From contig NZ_JAFCLG010000011.1 in NCBI RefSeq assembly GCF_018129685.1, positions 118,460-182,459 on the forward strand: a stretch of 64,000 nt of DNA. The letters are read 5' to 3'. The position numbers and the translations under genes are program-made. This stretch comes from Bradyrhizobium manausense. GTDB lineage: Bacteria; Pseudomonadota; Alphaproteobacteria; Rhizobiales; Xanthobacteraceae. Positions 7,473 to 17,504 of the stretch are shown piece after piece; positions within the stretch are counted from its first letter, which is position 1; every line of letters starts with the position of its first letter. Below the pieces are notes generated by a model. It was not told where the DNA came from and ran no database searches. It saw only the letters and a program-made list of their open reading frames with translations.

Positions 7473-9518
7473 TCATTTTTGACCTTGCCGGGCCGTGAGC
7501 CGCGAGCCGTCACTCGCGCCACCTGCCTCGATCTGCCAGTCCGACCGCGCCTCTTCCGCACTCTCGAAGATGTGCGGCGCGACGCCGCGCCGCTCGAGCG
7601 CCTCGCCGAGCTTGATGCGCAGGAAGCCCGACGTGGTGTAACGCGACACGCCGGAATAAAAGCGGTCGACCAGGCTGCGCACCATGGCCGAGTAATCGTC
7701 CAGCAGCTCCGGCACGATCGAGAAGTTGTCATAATTGACGATGGCGTAGACCTTGCGGCCGAGCGTGCTGAGCCTGGCCTCGACGATGCGCGCGATGGCG
7801 TCGATCTCGGCCTTGCTGCGCAAGGGATAGCGCTCCAGATTGACGAAGAACAGGTTTTGTTGCTCGTCGAGCGTGAAACGCTGGTCGAGCGGGATGGTCA
7901 GCAGCCGCTCGCGCAAATCCATCGGGACGTCGCGGAAGATGCGTGCATCCATCAGGCTGGGATCGCGCGGGATCAGCGGCCTGAAATCCATCAGGCTCAG
8001 GATGTCGCGTTCGATGTCGATGCCGGGCGCGACCTCGGTGAGCTCGAGCCCGTCGGGCCGCAGCGTCAACACGCAGCGCTCGGTGACATAGAGCACGCGC
8101 TGCCCGCGCGCCGCGGCGAAGGGACCGCTGAAGGTGACGTGCTCAACCTTCTCGACGAATTTGCGGGATTTCGCTTCCTCGACAATGGCGAGCTGTCCGT
8201 CGTTGACCGCGATACGCTGCCTGCCGGCGGCAAAGGTGCCGACGAACACCACCTCCTTGGCATTCTGGCTGATGTTGATGAAGCCGCCCGCGCCGGCAAG
8301 CTTCGGCCCGAACTTGCTGACATTGAGATTGCCGGTGCGATCGACCTGCGCGAGCCCGAGGAAGGCGGCATCCAGCCCGCCGCCGTCATAGAAGTCGAAC
8401 TGATAGGGCTGGTCGATCACCGCCTGGGTGTTGATCGCCGCGCCGAAATCGATGCCGCTTGCGGGGATGCCGCCGATCACGCCGGGTTCGGCGGTCAGCG
8501 TGATCAGGTCGATGATGCGCTCTTCATTGGCAACGGAGGCGATCCCCTCGGGCATGCCGATGCCGAGATTGACGACGCTGTTGGCTTTCAGCTCGAAGGC
8601 GGCGCGTCGTGCGATGATCTTGCGCTCGCTCAGCGGCATTACCGGCAGCGACGTCGTACGCACACGGATCTCGCTGGAATAGGCAGGGTTATATTGCGTG
8701 CCAAAGGTCTGCCAGTGATGTTCGGGCTTGGCCACGACCACGCAATCGACGAGCACGCCGGGAATCTTGACCTGGCGCGGATTGAGGCTGCCGCTCTCGG
8801 CGACGCGCTCGACCTGGGCGATGACGATGCCGCCGGAATTATGCGCGGCCATGGCAATCGCCAGCGCCTCCAGCGTCAGCGCTTCCTTCTCCATGGTCAG
8901 ATTGCCGTCGGGATCACCGGTGGTGGCGCGGATGATCCCGACATTGATCGGGAACGTGCGATAGAGCAGGCATTCCTCGCCGCGCAGCGTGATCAGCTCC
9001 ACCATGTCCTCGGTGGTACGCGCGTTCAGCTTGCCACCGCCGTGCCTGGGGTCGACGAAGGTGCCCATGCCGACGCGGGTAACATGGCCCGGTCGATGTG
9101 CCGCGATGTCGCGGAACAGATGCGTGATCACGCCCTGCGGCAGATTATAGGCTTCGATCTGGCCAGCGATCGCGAGCTGCTGAAGCTTGGGCGCGAGGCC
9201 CCAGTGCCCGCCGATCACGCGGCGGACCAGGCCCTCATGCGCGAAATGATTGAGGCCACGATGCTTGCCGTCGCCCTGGCCTGCGGCATAGACCAGCGTC
9301 AGATTGCGCGGCTTGCCTTGCGTATAGGGCGCATCGCCCTCGTTCGCCAGATACAGCTCCTCCAGCGCGATTGCGATCTCCTCGGCAAAACCGATGCCGA
9401 CGAAGCCGCCGGTCGCGACCGTGTCGCCGTCGCGGATCAGCATGACGGCTTCAGTCGCCGTGACGATCTTGCCTTTTTCTGAATGGGGCAAATAGGGCAG
9501 TGCCGGGTGCTGGCTCAC
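7473..9518 (-). CDS. Fused-subunit acyl-CoA:acetate/3-ketoacid CoA-transferase with C-terminal extension
   Basis: Cytoplasmic family I CoA-transferase in which alpha- and beta-type halves are fused, as in propionate CoA-transferase. It would move CoA from an acyl-CoA to a free carboxylic acid. The glycine-rich GGFVGIGFAEEIAIAL at about residue 37 and the catalytic-glutamate region LTAEPGVIGGIPASGIDFG at about residue 345 are visible. Known members have about 520 residues; this one has 681. The extra roughly 150 residues (from about 535) are continuous in frame and include YAIVNYDNFSIVPELLDDY and SGFLRIKLGEALERRG, a fold I cannot name with certainty. It lies 105 bp downstream of the MHS transporter gene and 104 bp upstream of the binding-protein gene. 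Confidence 0.87.
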   Translation of the reverse strand: MSQHPALPYLPHSEKGKIVTATEAVMLIRDGDTVATGGFVGIGFAEEIAIALEELYLANEGDAPYTQGKPRNLTLVYAAGQGDGKHRGLNHFAHEGLVRRVIGGHWGLAPKLQQLAIAGQIEAYNLPQGVITHLFRDIAAHRPGHVTRVGMGTFVDPRHGGGKLNARTTEDMVELITLRGEECLLYRTFPINVGIIRATTGDPDGNLTMEKEALTLEALAIAMAAHNSGGIVIAQVERVAESGSLNPRQVKIPGVLVDCVVVAKPEHHWQTFGTQYNPAYSSEIRVRTTSLPVMPLSERKIIARRAAFELKANSVVNLGIGMPEGIASVANEERIIDLITLTAEPGVIGGIPASGIDFGAAINTQAVIDQPYQFDFYDGGGLDAAFLGLAQVDRTGNLNVSKFGPKLAGAGGFINISQNAKEVVFVGTFAAGRQRIAVNDGQLAIVEEAKSRKFVEKVEHVTFSGPFAAARGQRVLYVTERCVLTLRPDGLELTEVAPGIDIERDILSLMDFRPLIPRDPSLMDARIFRDVPMDLRERLLTIPLDQRFTLDEQQNLFFVNLERYPLRSKAEIDAIARIVEARLSTLGRKVYAIVNYDNFSIVPELLDDYSAMVRSLVDRFYSGVSRYTTSGFLRIKLGEALERRGVAPHIFESAEEARSDWQIEAGGASDGSRLTARQGQK

Positions 9519-9575
9519 GGCGTTCCTCCCGATCCCTGGACCAAAGGCTGTTATCGTTGTTGCGTCGATCTTAGC

Positions 9576-9609
9576 GCGAGGAGCGGCCCTGCAACAGGCG
9601 GCTCCTCGC
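9576..9609 (-). terminator. Hairpin after the MHS transporter gene
   Basis: Perfect 9-bp inverted repeat GCGAGGAGC / GCTCCTCGC with a 16-nt loop, 15 bp after the stop of the transporter gene. There is no T-run after it on the minus strand, so it may be a weak terminator, an attenuator or an RNA-stabilising stem rather than a strong terminator. It could lower expression of the CoA-transferase relative to the transporter. Confidence 0.5.
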
Positions 9610-9623
9610 GGCGCGTCAGGAGT

Positions 9624-10934
9624 TTAAGCCTGAACTATCTTGCGTGTTTCGGTGGCGAAGTAGACCGACACGATGGTGATGATCGCGAGCGCGATCATGT
9701 AGAGCGAGATCGGCCAGGTCGCCGGCGCGTAAGCCGTCATCAGGCCCGTCGCGATCAACGGCGACAGCGCGCCGGCGAAGATCGAGGCGAGGTTGTAGCC
9801 GAGCGAGACGCCGCTATAGCGCACCTTGGTGCCGAACAGCTCCGACAGGAAGCTTGCCTGCGGGCCGTACATCGCCGCATGTCCGACCGCGAGGCCGAGC
9901 ACGATCGCGATCCAGGCGTATTGCGGGTTCTTGGTCGCCAGCAGCATGAACAGCGGGAACGACATCAGCGCGGAAAACACCGCGCCGAAAATGTAGACCG
10001 GCCGGCGCCCGACCTTGTCGGACAGTGCGCCGAAGGCGGGAATGGTGAAGGTCTCGATCGCGGCTCCGATCAGCACGCCGTTCAGCATGTCTTGCTTGTT
10101 CATGCCGAGCGATTGCGTGGCATAGGCGAGCACGAAGGTCGCGTAGATGTAGAAGAAGCCGTTTTCCGCAAAGCGCGCGCCCATCGCCAGCAGGATGTTC
10201 TTGGGATACATCCTGATCGCCTCGAGGATCGGCATCCTCACTTCCTGCTTGGTATCCTTGACCTTCTGGAATTCCGGCGATTCGGCGATGGTGAAGCGGA
10301 TCCACAAGCCGACCAGAACCAGCGCGATCGAGAACAGGAACGGAATGCGCCAGCCCCAGGCATAGAGCTGGGCGTCTGATAGTGTCGAGGACACCACCGT
10401 GAACACCAGCGTGCCGAGCACGAGGCCGAGCGGCGCGCCAAGCTGCGGCCAGCTGCCGTAAAAGCCCTTCTTGTCCTCGGGCGCATGTTCGACCGCCATC
10501 AGCACCGCGCCGCCCCATTCACCGCCGAGGCCAAAACCCTGGACCAGGCGGCAGGTGACGAGCAGGATCGCGGCCCAGACGCCGGCGGTCTCATAGGTCG
10601 GAAGGAATCCGATCGCGGCCGTCGCGGCGCCCATGATCAGCAGCGTGAGATAAAGCATGGTCTTGCGGCCGATCTTGTCGCCGTAGTGGCCGAACACGAC
10701 GCCGCCGAGCGGACGCGCGATGAAGCCGAGCGCATAGGTGGCGAAGGCCAGCAGCGTTCCGATCATCGGGTCGAAGGTCGGAAAGAACAGCTTGTTGAAG
10801 ATCAGCGCCGCAGCGGTGCCGTAGAGAAAGAAGTCGTACCACTCGATGGCCGTGCCGATCAGGCTCGCGGTGGCGACCGTGACGTGTGAGGGGTGTCGGG
10901 CCTGAACCTGATTGACGGTGATCGCTCCACTCAT
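9624..10934 (-). CDS. MHS-family (metabolite:H+ symporter) MFS transporter
   Basis: Inner-membrane proton symporter of 436 residues and 12 predicted membrane segments, of the group that includes ShiA and ProP-like carriers for organic acids and zwitterions. The family hallmark GTAIEWYDFFLYGTAAAL is at residues about 26-43, GHYGDKIGRK at about 83 (the loop 2-3 motif) and RLVQGFGLGGEWGGAVL at about 128. The ATG at 10934 is chosen because AGGGAGA precedes it; a longer in-frame start to 10973 has no such site. A sigma-54-type promoter lies 61-76 bp upstream. Likely substrate is a carboxylate that the downstream CoA-transferase activates, which is inference. Confidence 0.9.
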   Translation of the reverse strand: MSGAITVNQVQARHPSHVTVATASLIGTAIEWYDFFLYGTAAALIFNKLFFPTFDPMIGTLLAFATYALGFIARPLGGVVFGHYGDKIGRKTMLYLTLLIMGAATAAIGFLPTYETAGVWAAILLVTCRLVQGFGLGGEWGGAVLMAVEHAPEDKKGFYGSWPQLGAPLGLVLGTLVFTVVSSTLSDAQLYAWGWRIPFLFSIALVLVGLWIRFTIAESPEFQKVKDTKQEVRMPILEAIRMYPKNILLAMGARFAENGFFYIYATFVLAYATQSLGMNKQDMLNGVLIGAAIETFTIPAFGALSDKVGRRPVYIFGAVFSALMSFPLFMLLATKNPQYAWIAIVLGLAVGHAAMYGPQASFLSELFGTKVRYSGVSLGYNLASIFAGALSPLIATGLMTAYAPATWPISLYMIALAIITIVSVYFATETRKIVQA

Positions 10935-10994
10935 CTGGCGTTCTCCCTGGTTGCGAATGCGCATGTGCAGCATGCGTCATTGTGCAAAGCGAAG

Positions 10995-11010
10995 AGCAAG
11001 CTCCGCGCCA
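10995..11010 (-). promoter_or_regulatory. Sigma-54 (RpoN) type promoter for the MHS transporter operon
   Basis: On the minus strand the sequence reads TGGCGCG-GAGC-TTGCT. This matches the -24/-12 consensus TGGCACG-N4-TTGCW at all positions except one, with exact spacing. It lies 61 bp upstream of the transporter ATG and directly downstream of the gene for a sigma-54-dependent activator, so placement fits the expected biology. Confidence 0.75.
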
Positions 11011-11086
11011 GATGCCGCAGGTTTGCGCAAGATGGCGGAAAATCCATCAGTTTCAGTGTGGGCGGCGCCGCCAAAGCGCCATGCGC

Positions 11087-11122
11087 CATGTCGGGAATCC
11101 GAGACTCCGGACATGCGATGTC
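11087..11122. promoter_or_regulatory. Overlapping dyads, candidate enhancer (UAS) of the sigma-54 activator
   Basis: Two inverted repeats overlap here. One has half-sites CATGTCGGGAATCC and CATGTCCGGAGTCTC (second on the opposite strand, 11087-11115). The second is the 13-bp palindrome GACAT-GCG-ATGTC at 11110-11122. They lie about 77-112 bp upstream of the -24 element, the usual distance for an enhancer bound by an NtrC-type activator. Assignment to the adjacent activator is inference. Confidence 0.55.
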
Positions 11123-11129
11123 TCGAAAC

Positions 11130-12572
<1,443 letters not shown>

Positions 12573-12685
12573 GGCGCGCCTCGAGGAGGTCCGCCTGTGT
12601 ATTACCAAAAAGGCAGCGATTTCAAAGGGGGAATTGGTGCGAAGGGGTTAACGCCGGCGTCCGGTTGCGCGCACGATCTAACCCC

Positions 12686-12837
12686 CGTCATCCTGAGGTG
12701 CCGGAGCCTTGCGGCGCAATCGCGCCGCTGGGCGGAGGCCTCGAAGGATGAACGGCCCGGCTGGCAGATCGGCCGTACATCCTTCGAGGCTCCCCATGCG
12801 CCGCGTTGCGTCGCATGGCTCGCACCTCAGGATGACG
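12686..12837. repeat. Palindromic intergenic repeat (type A, copy 1)
   Basis: Long hairpin-forming element of about 152 bp. The outer arms are CGTCATCCTGAGGTGC and GCACCTCAGGATGACG, and inner arms are GCCTCGAAGGATG and CATCCTTCGAGGC. The same arms recur at 30189-30312. It fills the gap between the sigma-54 activator gene and the GGDEF/EAL gene; no gene is seen in this gap. Confidence 0.85.
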
Positions 12838-12863
12838 GAACTATCACGTAACTCTAATAGAGA

Positions 12864-14609
12864 TTACCGCCGATACCCGGTTGCCCGCGAATAGCCCTGG
12901 CGGTTCTGCTGCGCGGGGCGGGCGGAGACGGTGCCGCGGGATTCGCTCGAGGCGGGGGTGGCGAGCTTCAGCTCCTCCAGGAAGATCGGCCGCGCGAAAT
13001 AATAGCCCTGCGCGTAGCGGATCTTGGTTGCGGCCTGGAGATAGGCGAGTTCCTCGTAGGATTCGATGCCCTCGGCGATGACGGTCATGCCGAGCGCTTC
13101 GCTTAAGGATTCGATCGCGCGCAGGATGCCCTGGCTGCGCGGCCGTTTATGGATGTCGGTGATGAAGGAGCGGTCGATCTTGATCTCGTCGGCGGTGATG
13201 TCGGCGAGCGCCGACAGCGACGAATAGCCGGTGCCGAAATCGTCGATCGAGATGCCGACACCCAGCTTGCGGAACATCGGCAGGATTTCGGCCTGAAAAT
13301 GATTCTTGGCGACGAAGGCGTCTTCCGTCACCTCGATCATGAAGCGCTGGGGAAAGCCGGTATCCTCGAGCGCCTGCGCGAATGTTCGCATGAATTCGGG
13401 ATTGCCCGCCTGCTTGGCGGCGACGTTGATGCTGATGGTGGCTTCGGCGCCAAACGTGTCGTTGATCGGGTCGATCGACTTGACGATCTCCGCGAGAACG
13501 AGATGCGTCAGCTCGTCGATCAGCCCAAGCTCGCCCGCGAGGTTGATGAACGAGCCCGGCGCCTGGATCACGCCCTCGTCGTCGCGCAGGCGCACCAGGG
13601 CCTCGATGCCCTTCACGGCCTGGGTGCGGATGTCGACCTTGGACTGGAAGGCGCAGCAGAAACGCTTTTCGAGGATGGCCATCCGCAGCGACTGCTCGAT
13701 CTTCATCCGCGCCAAGGCCTCGCGCTCCATGCCTGCATCGAAAAAGGCGGCGGTGCCCTTGCCATTGTTCTTGATGCGGTACATCGCGATGTCGGCGTTC
13801 TGGCGCAGCGTCTCGAAGCTGCGGCCATGATCGGGATAGAGGCTGACGCCGACCGAGGTGGAGACGAACACTTCCGAATTGTCGATGAAGAACGGCGCGG
13901 TCAGCCGCTCCAGTGTCGACCGCATGAATTCGGCCACTTCCTCCTGGCTCTGGATCGGCGACAGCAGCAGCAGGAATTCGTCGCCGGAGATGCGCGACAG
14001 CATGTCGGACTCGCGCAGGTCGCGCCCGAGCCGCTTCGACAGCTCGACCAGCAGCGCATCGCCGACGGCATGACCGTAGTAGTCGTTGATGTGCTTGAAA
14101 TTGTCGACGTCGAGAAAGGCCAGCGCAAAACGCTCGCCGGCGCGACCGGGCGCCAGCAGGCTGTTGGCGCGATGCTCGATCACGCGCCGTGAGGGCAGGT
14201 TGGTCAGTTCGTCGAAATAGGCCGAACGAAACAGCTGATCCTCGAAATTCTTCTGCTCGGTGATATCGGCGGATGCCGATATCAACAGCTCGCGTCCGGC
14301 GAGCCGGACCGGCCGATGGGTGGTCAGCAGCACCTGGCGCGCGGCGCCGTCCTGGATCGCTTCTTCGGAGACGACAGCTTGTCCGGCCCTGAGCGCGCGC
14401 TCGCATGCATCGCGGCGCTGCGCGAGATCCGGCGAAGGACGGCTGCCGTCCATGCCGAGCTGGGCTGCGGCGACATCGTTAACCAGCAGAAGCTTGCCTT
14501 GAGCGTCCTGCACGGTCAGGCCGGCAGGCAGCATTCTAACGATTTCCTTGAGAAATCCGAGTTCGGCTTCGCTCGCGCCGGAATATTTGTTGTCATTCAT
14601 AGAAGTCAT
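12864..14609 (-). CDS. PAS-GGDEF-EAL protein (c-di-GMP synthesis and breakdown)
   Basis: Cytoplasmic protein of about 581 residues: PAS (about 15-115), GGDEF (about 120-275) and EAL (about 290-540). The cyclase motif reads SGDEF, a variant that can still be active, and the inhibitory site RESD stands five residues before it, so feedback control is kept. The EAL half has its key residues: EALVRL, SINVA, IEVTEDAF, DDFGTGYSS, KIDRSF and AEGIES, which predicts working phosphodiesterase activity. No membrane segment is present. Start choice is uncertain: ATG at 14609 and 14600 are both possible, and no strong ribosome site is seen. It follows the HWE kinase gene on the same strand after 284 bp without an obvious gene. 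Confidence 0.9.
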   Translation of the reverse strand: MTSMNDNKYSGASEAELGFLKEIVRMLPAGLTVQDAQGKLLLVNDVAAAQLGMDGSRPSPDLAQRRDACERALRAGQAVVSEEAIQDGAARQVLLTTHRPVRLAGRELLISASADITEQKNFEDQLFRSAYFDELTNLPSRRVIEHRANSLLAPGRAGERFALAFLDVDNFKHINDYYGHAVGDALLVELSKRLGRDLRESDMLSRISGDEFLLLLSPIQSQEEVAEFMRSTLERLTAPFFIDNSEVFVSTSVGVSLYPDHGRSFETLRQNADIAMYRIKNNGKGTAAFFDAGMEREALARMKIEQSLRMAILEKRFCCAFQSKVDIRTQAVKGIEALVRLRDDEGVIQAPGSFINLAGELGLIDELTHLVLAEIVKSIDPINDTFGAEATISINVAAKQAGNPEFMRTFAQALEDTGFPQRFMIEVTEDAFVAKNHFQAEILPMFRKLGVGISIDDFGTGYSSLSALADITADEIKIDRSFITDIHKRPRSQGILRAIESLSEALGMTVIAEGIESYEELAYLQAATKIRYAQGYYFARPIFLEELKLATPASSESRGTVSARPAQQNRQGYSRATGYRR

Positions 14610-14866
14610 GAATCTTGTTGTTTCAGCGCGCCTTTGCAATGGGCGCGATCATGCGCGGTTCCCTCTTAGCTTTGGTTAAGGGGTCCGAAGAAATACGGGG
14701 ATGTTTTGCGAGAAACATGTCGCGATGCGGAGCGCGCCGCCGATCGTCATTAACAGAAGGTCAACGGCGCCGGCGAATGCGCGGGCGGAATGCGCGGTTC
14801 ACTTTCGGTTGCAGCGCGCCTCACCGCGCGATGGCTTTGATGAAAATCGGCGCGAGCCTCGATCGG

Positions 14867-14891
14867 CACCTCTCCCCGTCGGGGAGAGGTG
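14867..14891 (-). terminator. Hairpin directly after the HWE histidine kinase gene
   Basis: Perfect 11-bp stem CACCTCTCCCC / GGGGAGAGGTG with a 3-nt loop, starting two bases after the kinase stop codon. It lacks a T-run. It may end the kinase transcript or be a remnant of a type G repeat. The rest of the gap 14610-14866 shows no gene or motif I can name. Confidence 0.45.
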
Positions 14892-14893
14892 AC

Positions 14894-15859
14894 TCATTCA
14901 CTCCGGGGAATGCGGCACTGCATGATGCAATGCAATCCGGTCTTCAGATAGGAAATCTCGGTCTTGCCGTCGAAGGCCGACAGCGCCGACTTCAGGAGCT
15001 TGGTGCCGAAGCCGGGCTCGGAGATGTCGCCGACAGTCGGTCCCTCGGTTTCGTCCCATGTGACGGTCAGGCGATCGTCGGTGACGGCCCATGACACCTG
15101 CAACAATCCGCGCGGTGAGGAGAACGCGCCGTATTTGCCGGCATTGGTGGCGAGCTCATGAAACATCAGAGACAGCGTCACTGCGAGCTTCGGCGGCAGG
15201 AACAGCCGATCGCCATTGAGCGTGAAGCGGACATGGCCGTAAGGGCCGAGTTCGGAAATCAGCAGATCGCGGATGTCGCATCCGGCCTTGTCGATCCGCG
15301 AGATCAGATCGTCGGTCGCGGCCAGCGAGCGCAGGCGCGGGTCGATCCGGGCCCAGACCTGTGGCTGATCGTGCAGCACCTGGTGCAGCACGGCGTGCAC
15401 GGTCGATAGCTTGTTCTTGAGCCGGTGCTGGAGCTCGTCGACCAGCACCTTGCGATAGTCTTCCTCTTCAATCAGGCGCCTGGAGATCCGGCGCTGCTCC
15501 GCCAGCATCGTGCGGTAATGCTCGACGCCCCAGATGGTGAGCGCGCAGACGCCCCAATAAAGGGTCAGCAAGGCAAACCGTGCGCGATCGGCAGACAGAT
15601 GGTCGAAATTCACGACGACGCCGAGCACGCCGCCGACAAGCGCCGTCACGACGCCGACCCGAAGCCCGCCGAAGGCGGCTGCAAAGAACACGGCAGGAAA
15701 GTACGGCGTGAAATAGACGTCGGGGCGCACATGCGCGAGCCCCCAGCGCGCGAGGGTCGAGAGCAGCAGGCAAGCCACCGCGAACGCAATGCTCAGGCCG
15801 AGCGATGGCGGCGCCACGCCCTGCCAGCCCTTGCGGAATTCGTCGATCAGCTTCCCCAT
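14894..15859 (-). CDS. HWE-family sensor histidine kinase with four N-terminal membrane segments
   Basis: Integral membrane kinase of 321 residues. Residues 20-115 form about four membrane segments resembling the DUF4118 (KdpD-like) sensor unit. The phospho-acceptor is His145 in DELQHRLKNKLS. The N-box HELATNAGKYGA and the W-x-E signature (VTWDETEG) place it in the HWE/HisKA_2 group typical of alphaproteobacteria, where such kinases often feed the general stress response or light signalling. It has no receiver domain and no response-regulator gene next to it, so its partner is unknown. The start at 15859 has no clear ribosome site. Confidence 0.88.
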   Translation of the reverse strand: MGKLIDEFRKGWQGVAPPSLGLSIAFAVACLLLSTLARWGLAHVRPDVYFTPYFPAVFFAAAFGGLRVGVVTALVGGVLGVVVNFDHLSADRARFALLTLYWGVCALTIWGVEHYRTMLAEQRRISRRLIEEEDYRKVLVDELQHRLKNKLSTVHAVLHQVLHDQPQVWARIDPRLRSLAATDDLISRIDKAGCDIRDLLISELGPYGHVRFTLNGDRLFLPPKLAVTLSLMFHELATNAGKYGAFSSPRGLLQVSWAVTDDRLTVTWDETEGPTVGDISEPGFGTKLLKSALSAFDGKTEISYLKTGLHCIMQCRIPRSE

Positions 15860-15934
15860 GCCAAAGTCATCGTTGCCGAAGGTGCCAAAATTGTGATGGG
15901 AGGCCGCCGACTACCGGAAGGCGAGGCGTGATGC

Positions 15935-16052
15935 CGTAGGGTAGATTAGCCGAAGGCGTAAATCCACCTCTTGAGTGCCCGCGGTGACAGACGTGGTGGG
16001 TTACACTTGGCGAACTGCGCTTCGCGCAGTCGCAAGGCTAACCCACCCCACG
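15935..16052. repeat. Palindromic intergenic repeat (type C, copy 1)
   Basis: Element with outer arms GTAGGGTAGATTAGCC and GGCTAACCCACCCCACG and an inner hairpin TGCGCTTCGCGCA. The same element with better-kept arms occurs at 27057-27172 and, rearranged, at 38279-38393. Its right edge enters the P450 reading frame and supplies the last four codons and stop. Confidence 0.85.
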
Positions 16053-17447
16053 AAGCCACGAGGGCTGTGCTAAAACCACCTTCACCCGCACCTTCAATCC
16101 ATCCCGCGGCTTCGGGATCGGCCACATCTGCCAGTCCGGCTTGTAGCCGGGCGCGAGCGACACTTCGATGTTCTGCAGGAAGTGCCGCGCGAAGCATTTC
16201 GCCTGCATGTAGGCGAAGTGCAGGCCGAGGCACATATGCGCGCCGCCGCCGAACGGCACCCAGGCGAACCGGTGCCGGTTGCGCTGGGCTTCCTCGGTGA
16301 AACGCAGCGGATCGAAACGGTCCGGTTCCGGCCAGATGTCCTTCATGTGGTGCGTGTAGAGCGGATTGACACCGACCGCGGTGCCGGCCGGAACCGTAAA
16401 GCCCTTGAAGGTGAAGTCGCGCATCGCGCGGCGGGGCATCGAAGGGACCGGCGGCTTGATCCGCAGCGCTTCCTTGAACGCCATCTCCGACAGCGGCATC
16501 TTTTCGAGATCATCGAAACTGGTCGGCGCGCCGGGAGCCAGCCCGAGCGCGAGAACTTCCGCGCGCAGTCTGTCCTGCCAGTCCTTGTCGGCGGCGAGCT
16601 CGCCGATGAAGGAGGTCAGCGACGATGTCAGCGTGTCGTGCGCGGCCATCATCAGGAAGCTCATATGGTCGATGATGTCCTGGTCGGACAGTAGCGCACC
16701 GTCCTCATGGGTGGCGCGGCAGAGCTGCGAGAACAGATCATCGCCGCCGTGATTGCCGCGGCGGAGCGGAATCTGCTCGCGGAAATAGGCGACGATGCGC
16801 TTGCGGCCCCTGACGCCCGCCGCCATCTGGGTGCCGGGCAGGGGACGGCGGATCGGGGCAACGGCGGCCGCGACCATATCCACGAAAGCGCGGTTGATCT
16901 CGTCGACCTCGGGCCCTATGCCGGCGCCGAGGAAAGACGCTGCGGCGAGGTCGAGCGTGAGCTGCTTCATCGCCGGATAAAGCTGCATCTCGCCGGGCTC
17001 CGCCTTCCAACGGGCGACACGCGCAGAGATGCCGCGGTCGAGATCGCTCAAGTAAGACTTCATTGGCCCGGACTTGAACGCGACCGACAGCGCCTTGCGA
17101 TGCAGCCGGTGCTCGTCGAAATCGAGCAGCATCAATCCGCGCGGAAACAACGGGCCGAGAACCTTGTTCCAGCCGTGCGTCGACGAGAACAGCTTTTGCT
17201 GGTCGAACAGCACGAGCTCGTTGGCTTCGGGCCCGAGCAGCACGACGTTGGTCTCGCCGAACAGATGGGTGCGATAGACCGGGCCGTATTTGGCGCCGTT
17301 CGCCTCGACGTGCCCTTTGGGATCGGCGAGCGTCTGAAAGGTCTTGCCGATGACCGGCCAGCCTTCGTCGCCGGGGATATGCGTCAGTTCGTTGCGCTTG
17401 GGCGCTGTGTACGCAAGCGCAGGTGAGGCCACGTTCTGCATCGACAT
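16038..17447 (-). CDS. Cytochrome P450
   Basis: Soluble heme monooxygenase of 469 residues. The heme-binding loop FGGGAHMCLG (axial Cys at about residue 400) and the K-helix EALR are intact. The I-helix oxygen-activation motif is AAHDT, with Ala in place of the usual Gly. General look resembles the CYP120/CYP26-like bacterial group that acts on retinoid- or lipid-like substrates, but the substrate is not predictable. ATG at 17447 is preceded by GGAG. The C-terminal RGVG and stop codon lie inside a type C repeat. An LLM flavin-dependent oxidoreductase gene lies 57 bp upstream on the same strand, so the two may be co-transcribed. Confidence 0.92.
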   Translation of the reverse strand: MSMQNVASPALAYTAPKRNELTHIPGDEGWPVIGKTFQTLADPKGHVEANGAKYGPVYRTHLFGETNVVLLGPEANELVLFDQQKLFSSTHGWNKVLGPLFPRGLMLLDFDEHRLHRKALSVAFKSGPMKSYLSDLDRGISARVARWKAEPGEMQLYPAMKQLTLDLAAASFLGAGIGPEVDEINRAFVDMVAAAVAPIRRPLPGTQMAAGVRGRKRIVAYFREQIPLRRGNHGGDDLFSQLCRATHEDGALLSDQDIIDHMSFLMMAAHDTLTSSLTSFIGELAADKDWQDRLRAEVLALGLAPGAPTSFDDLEKMPLSEMAFKEALRIKPPVPSMPRRAMRDFTFKGFTVPAGTAVGVNPLYTHHMKDIWPEPDRFDPLRFTEEAQRNRHRFAWVPFGGGAHMCLGLHFAYMQAKCFARHFLQNIEVSLAPGYKPDWQMWPIPKPRDGLKVRVKVVLAQPSWLRGVG

Positions 17448-17504
17448 GACGATTGCTCCGGTTCACCCAGCCAATATAGCACAATCCGCGGACGAAGGGT
17501 CGCC

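Noticed and set aside
7479..9482. Plus-strand open frame of 667 codons opposite the CoA-transferase
   Set aside because: Antisense shadow. It has shadow-type composition (many AVD, LAE, RDL repeats), no ribosome site and no known family, while the minus strand is plainly an enzyme.
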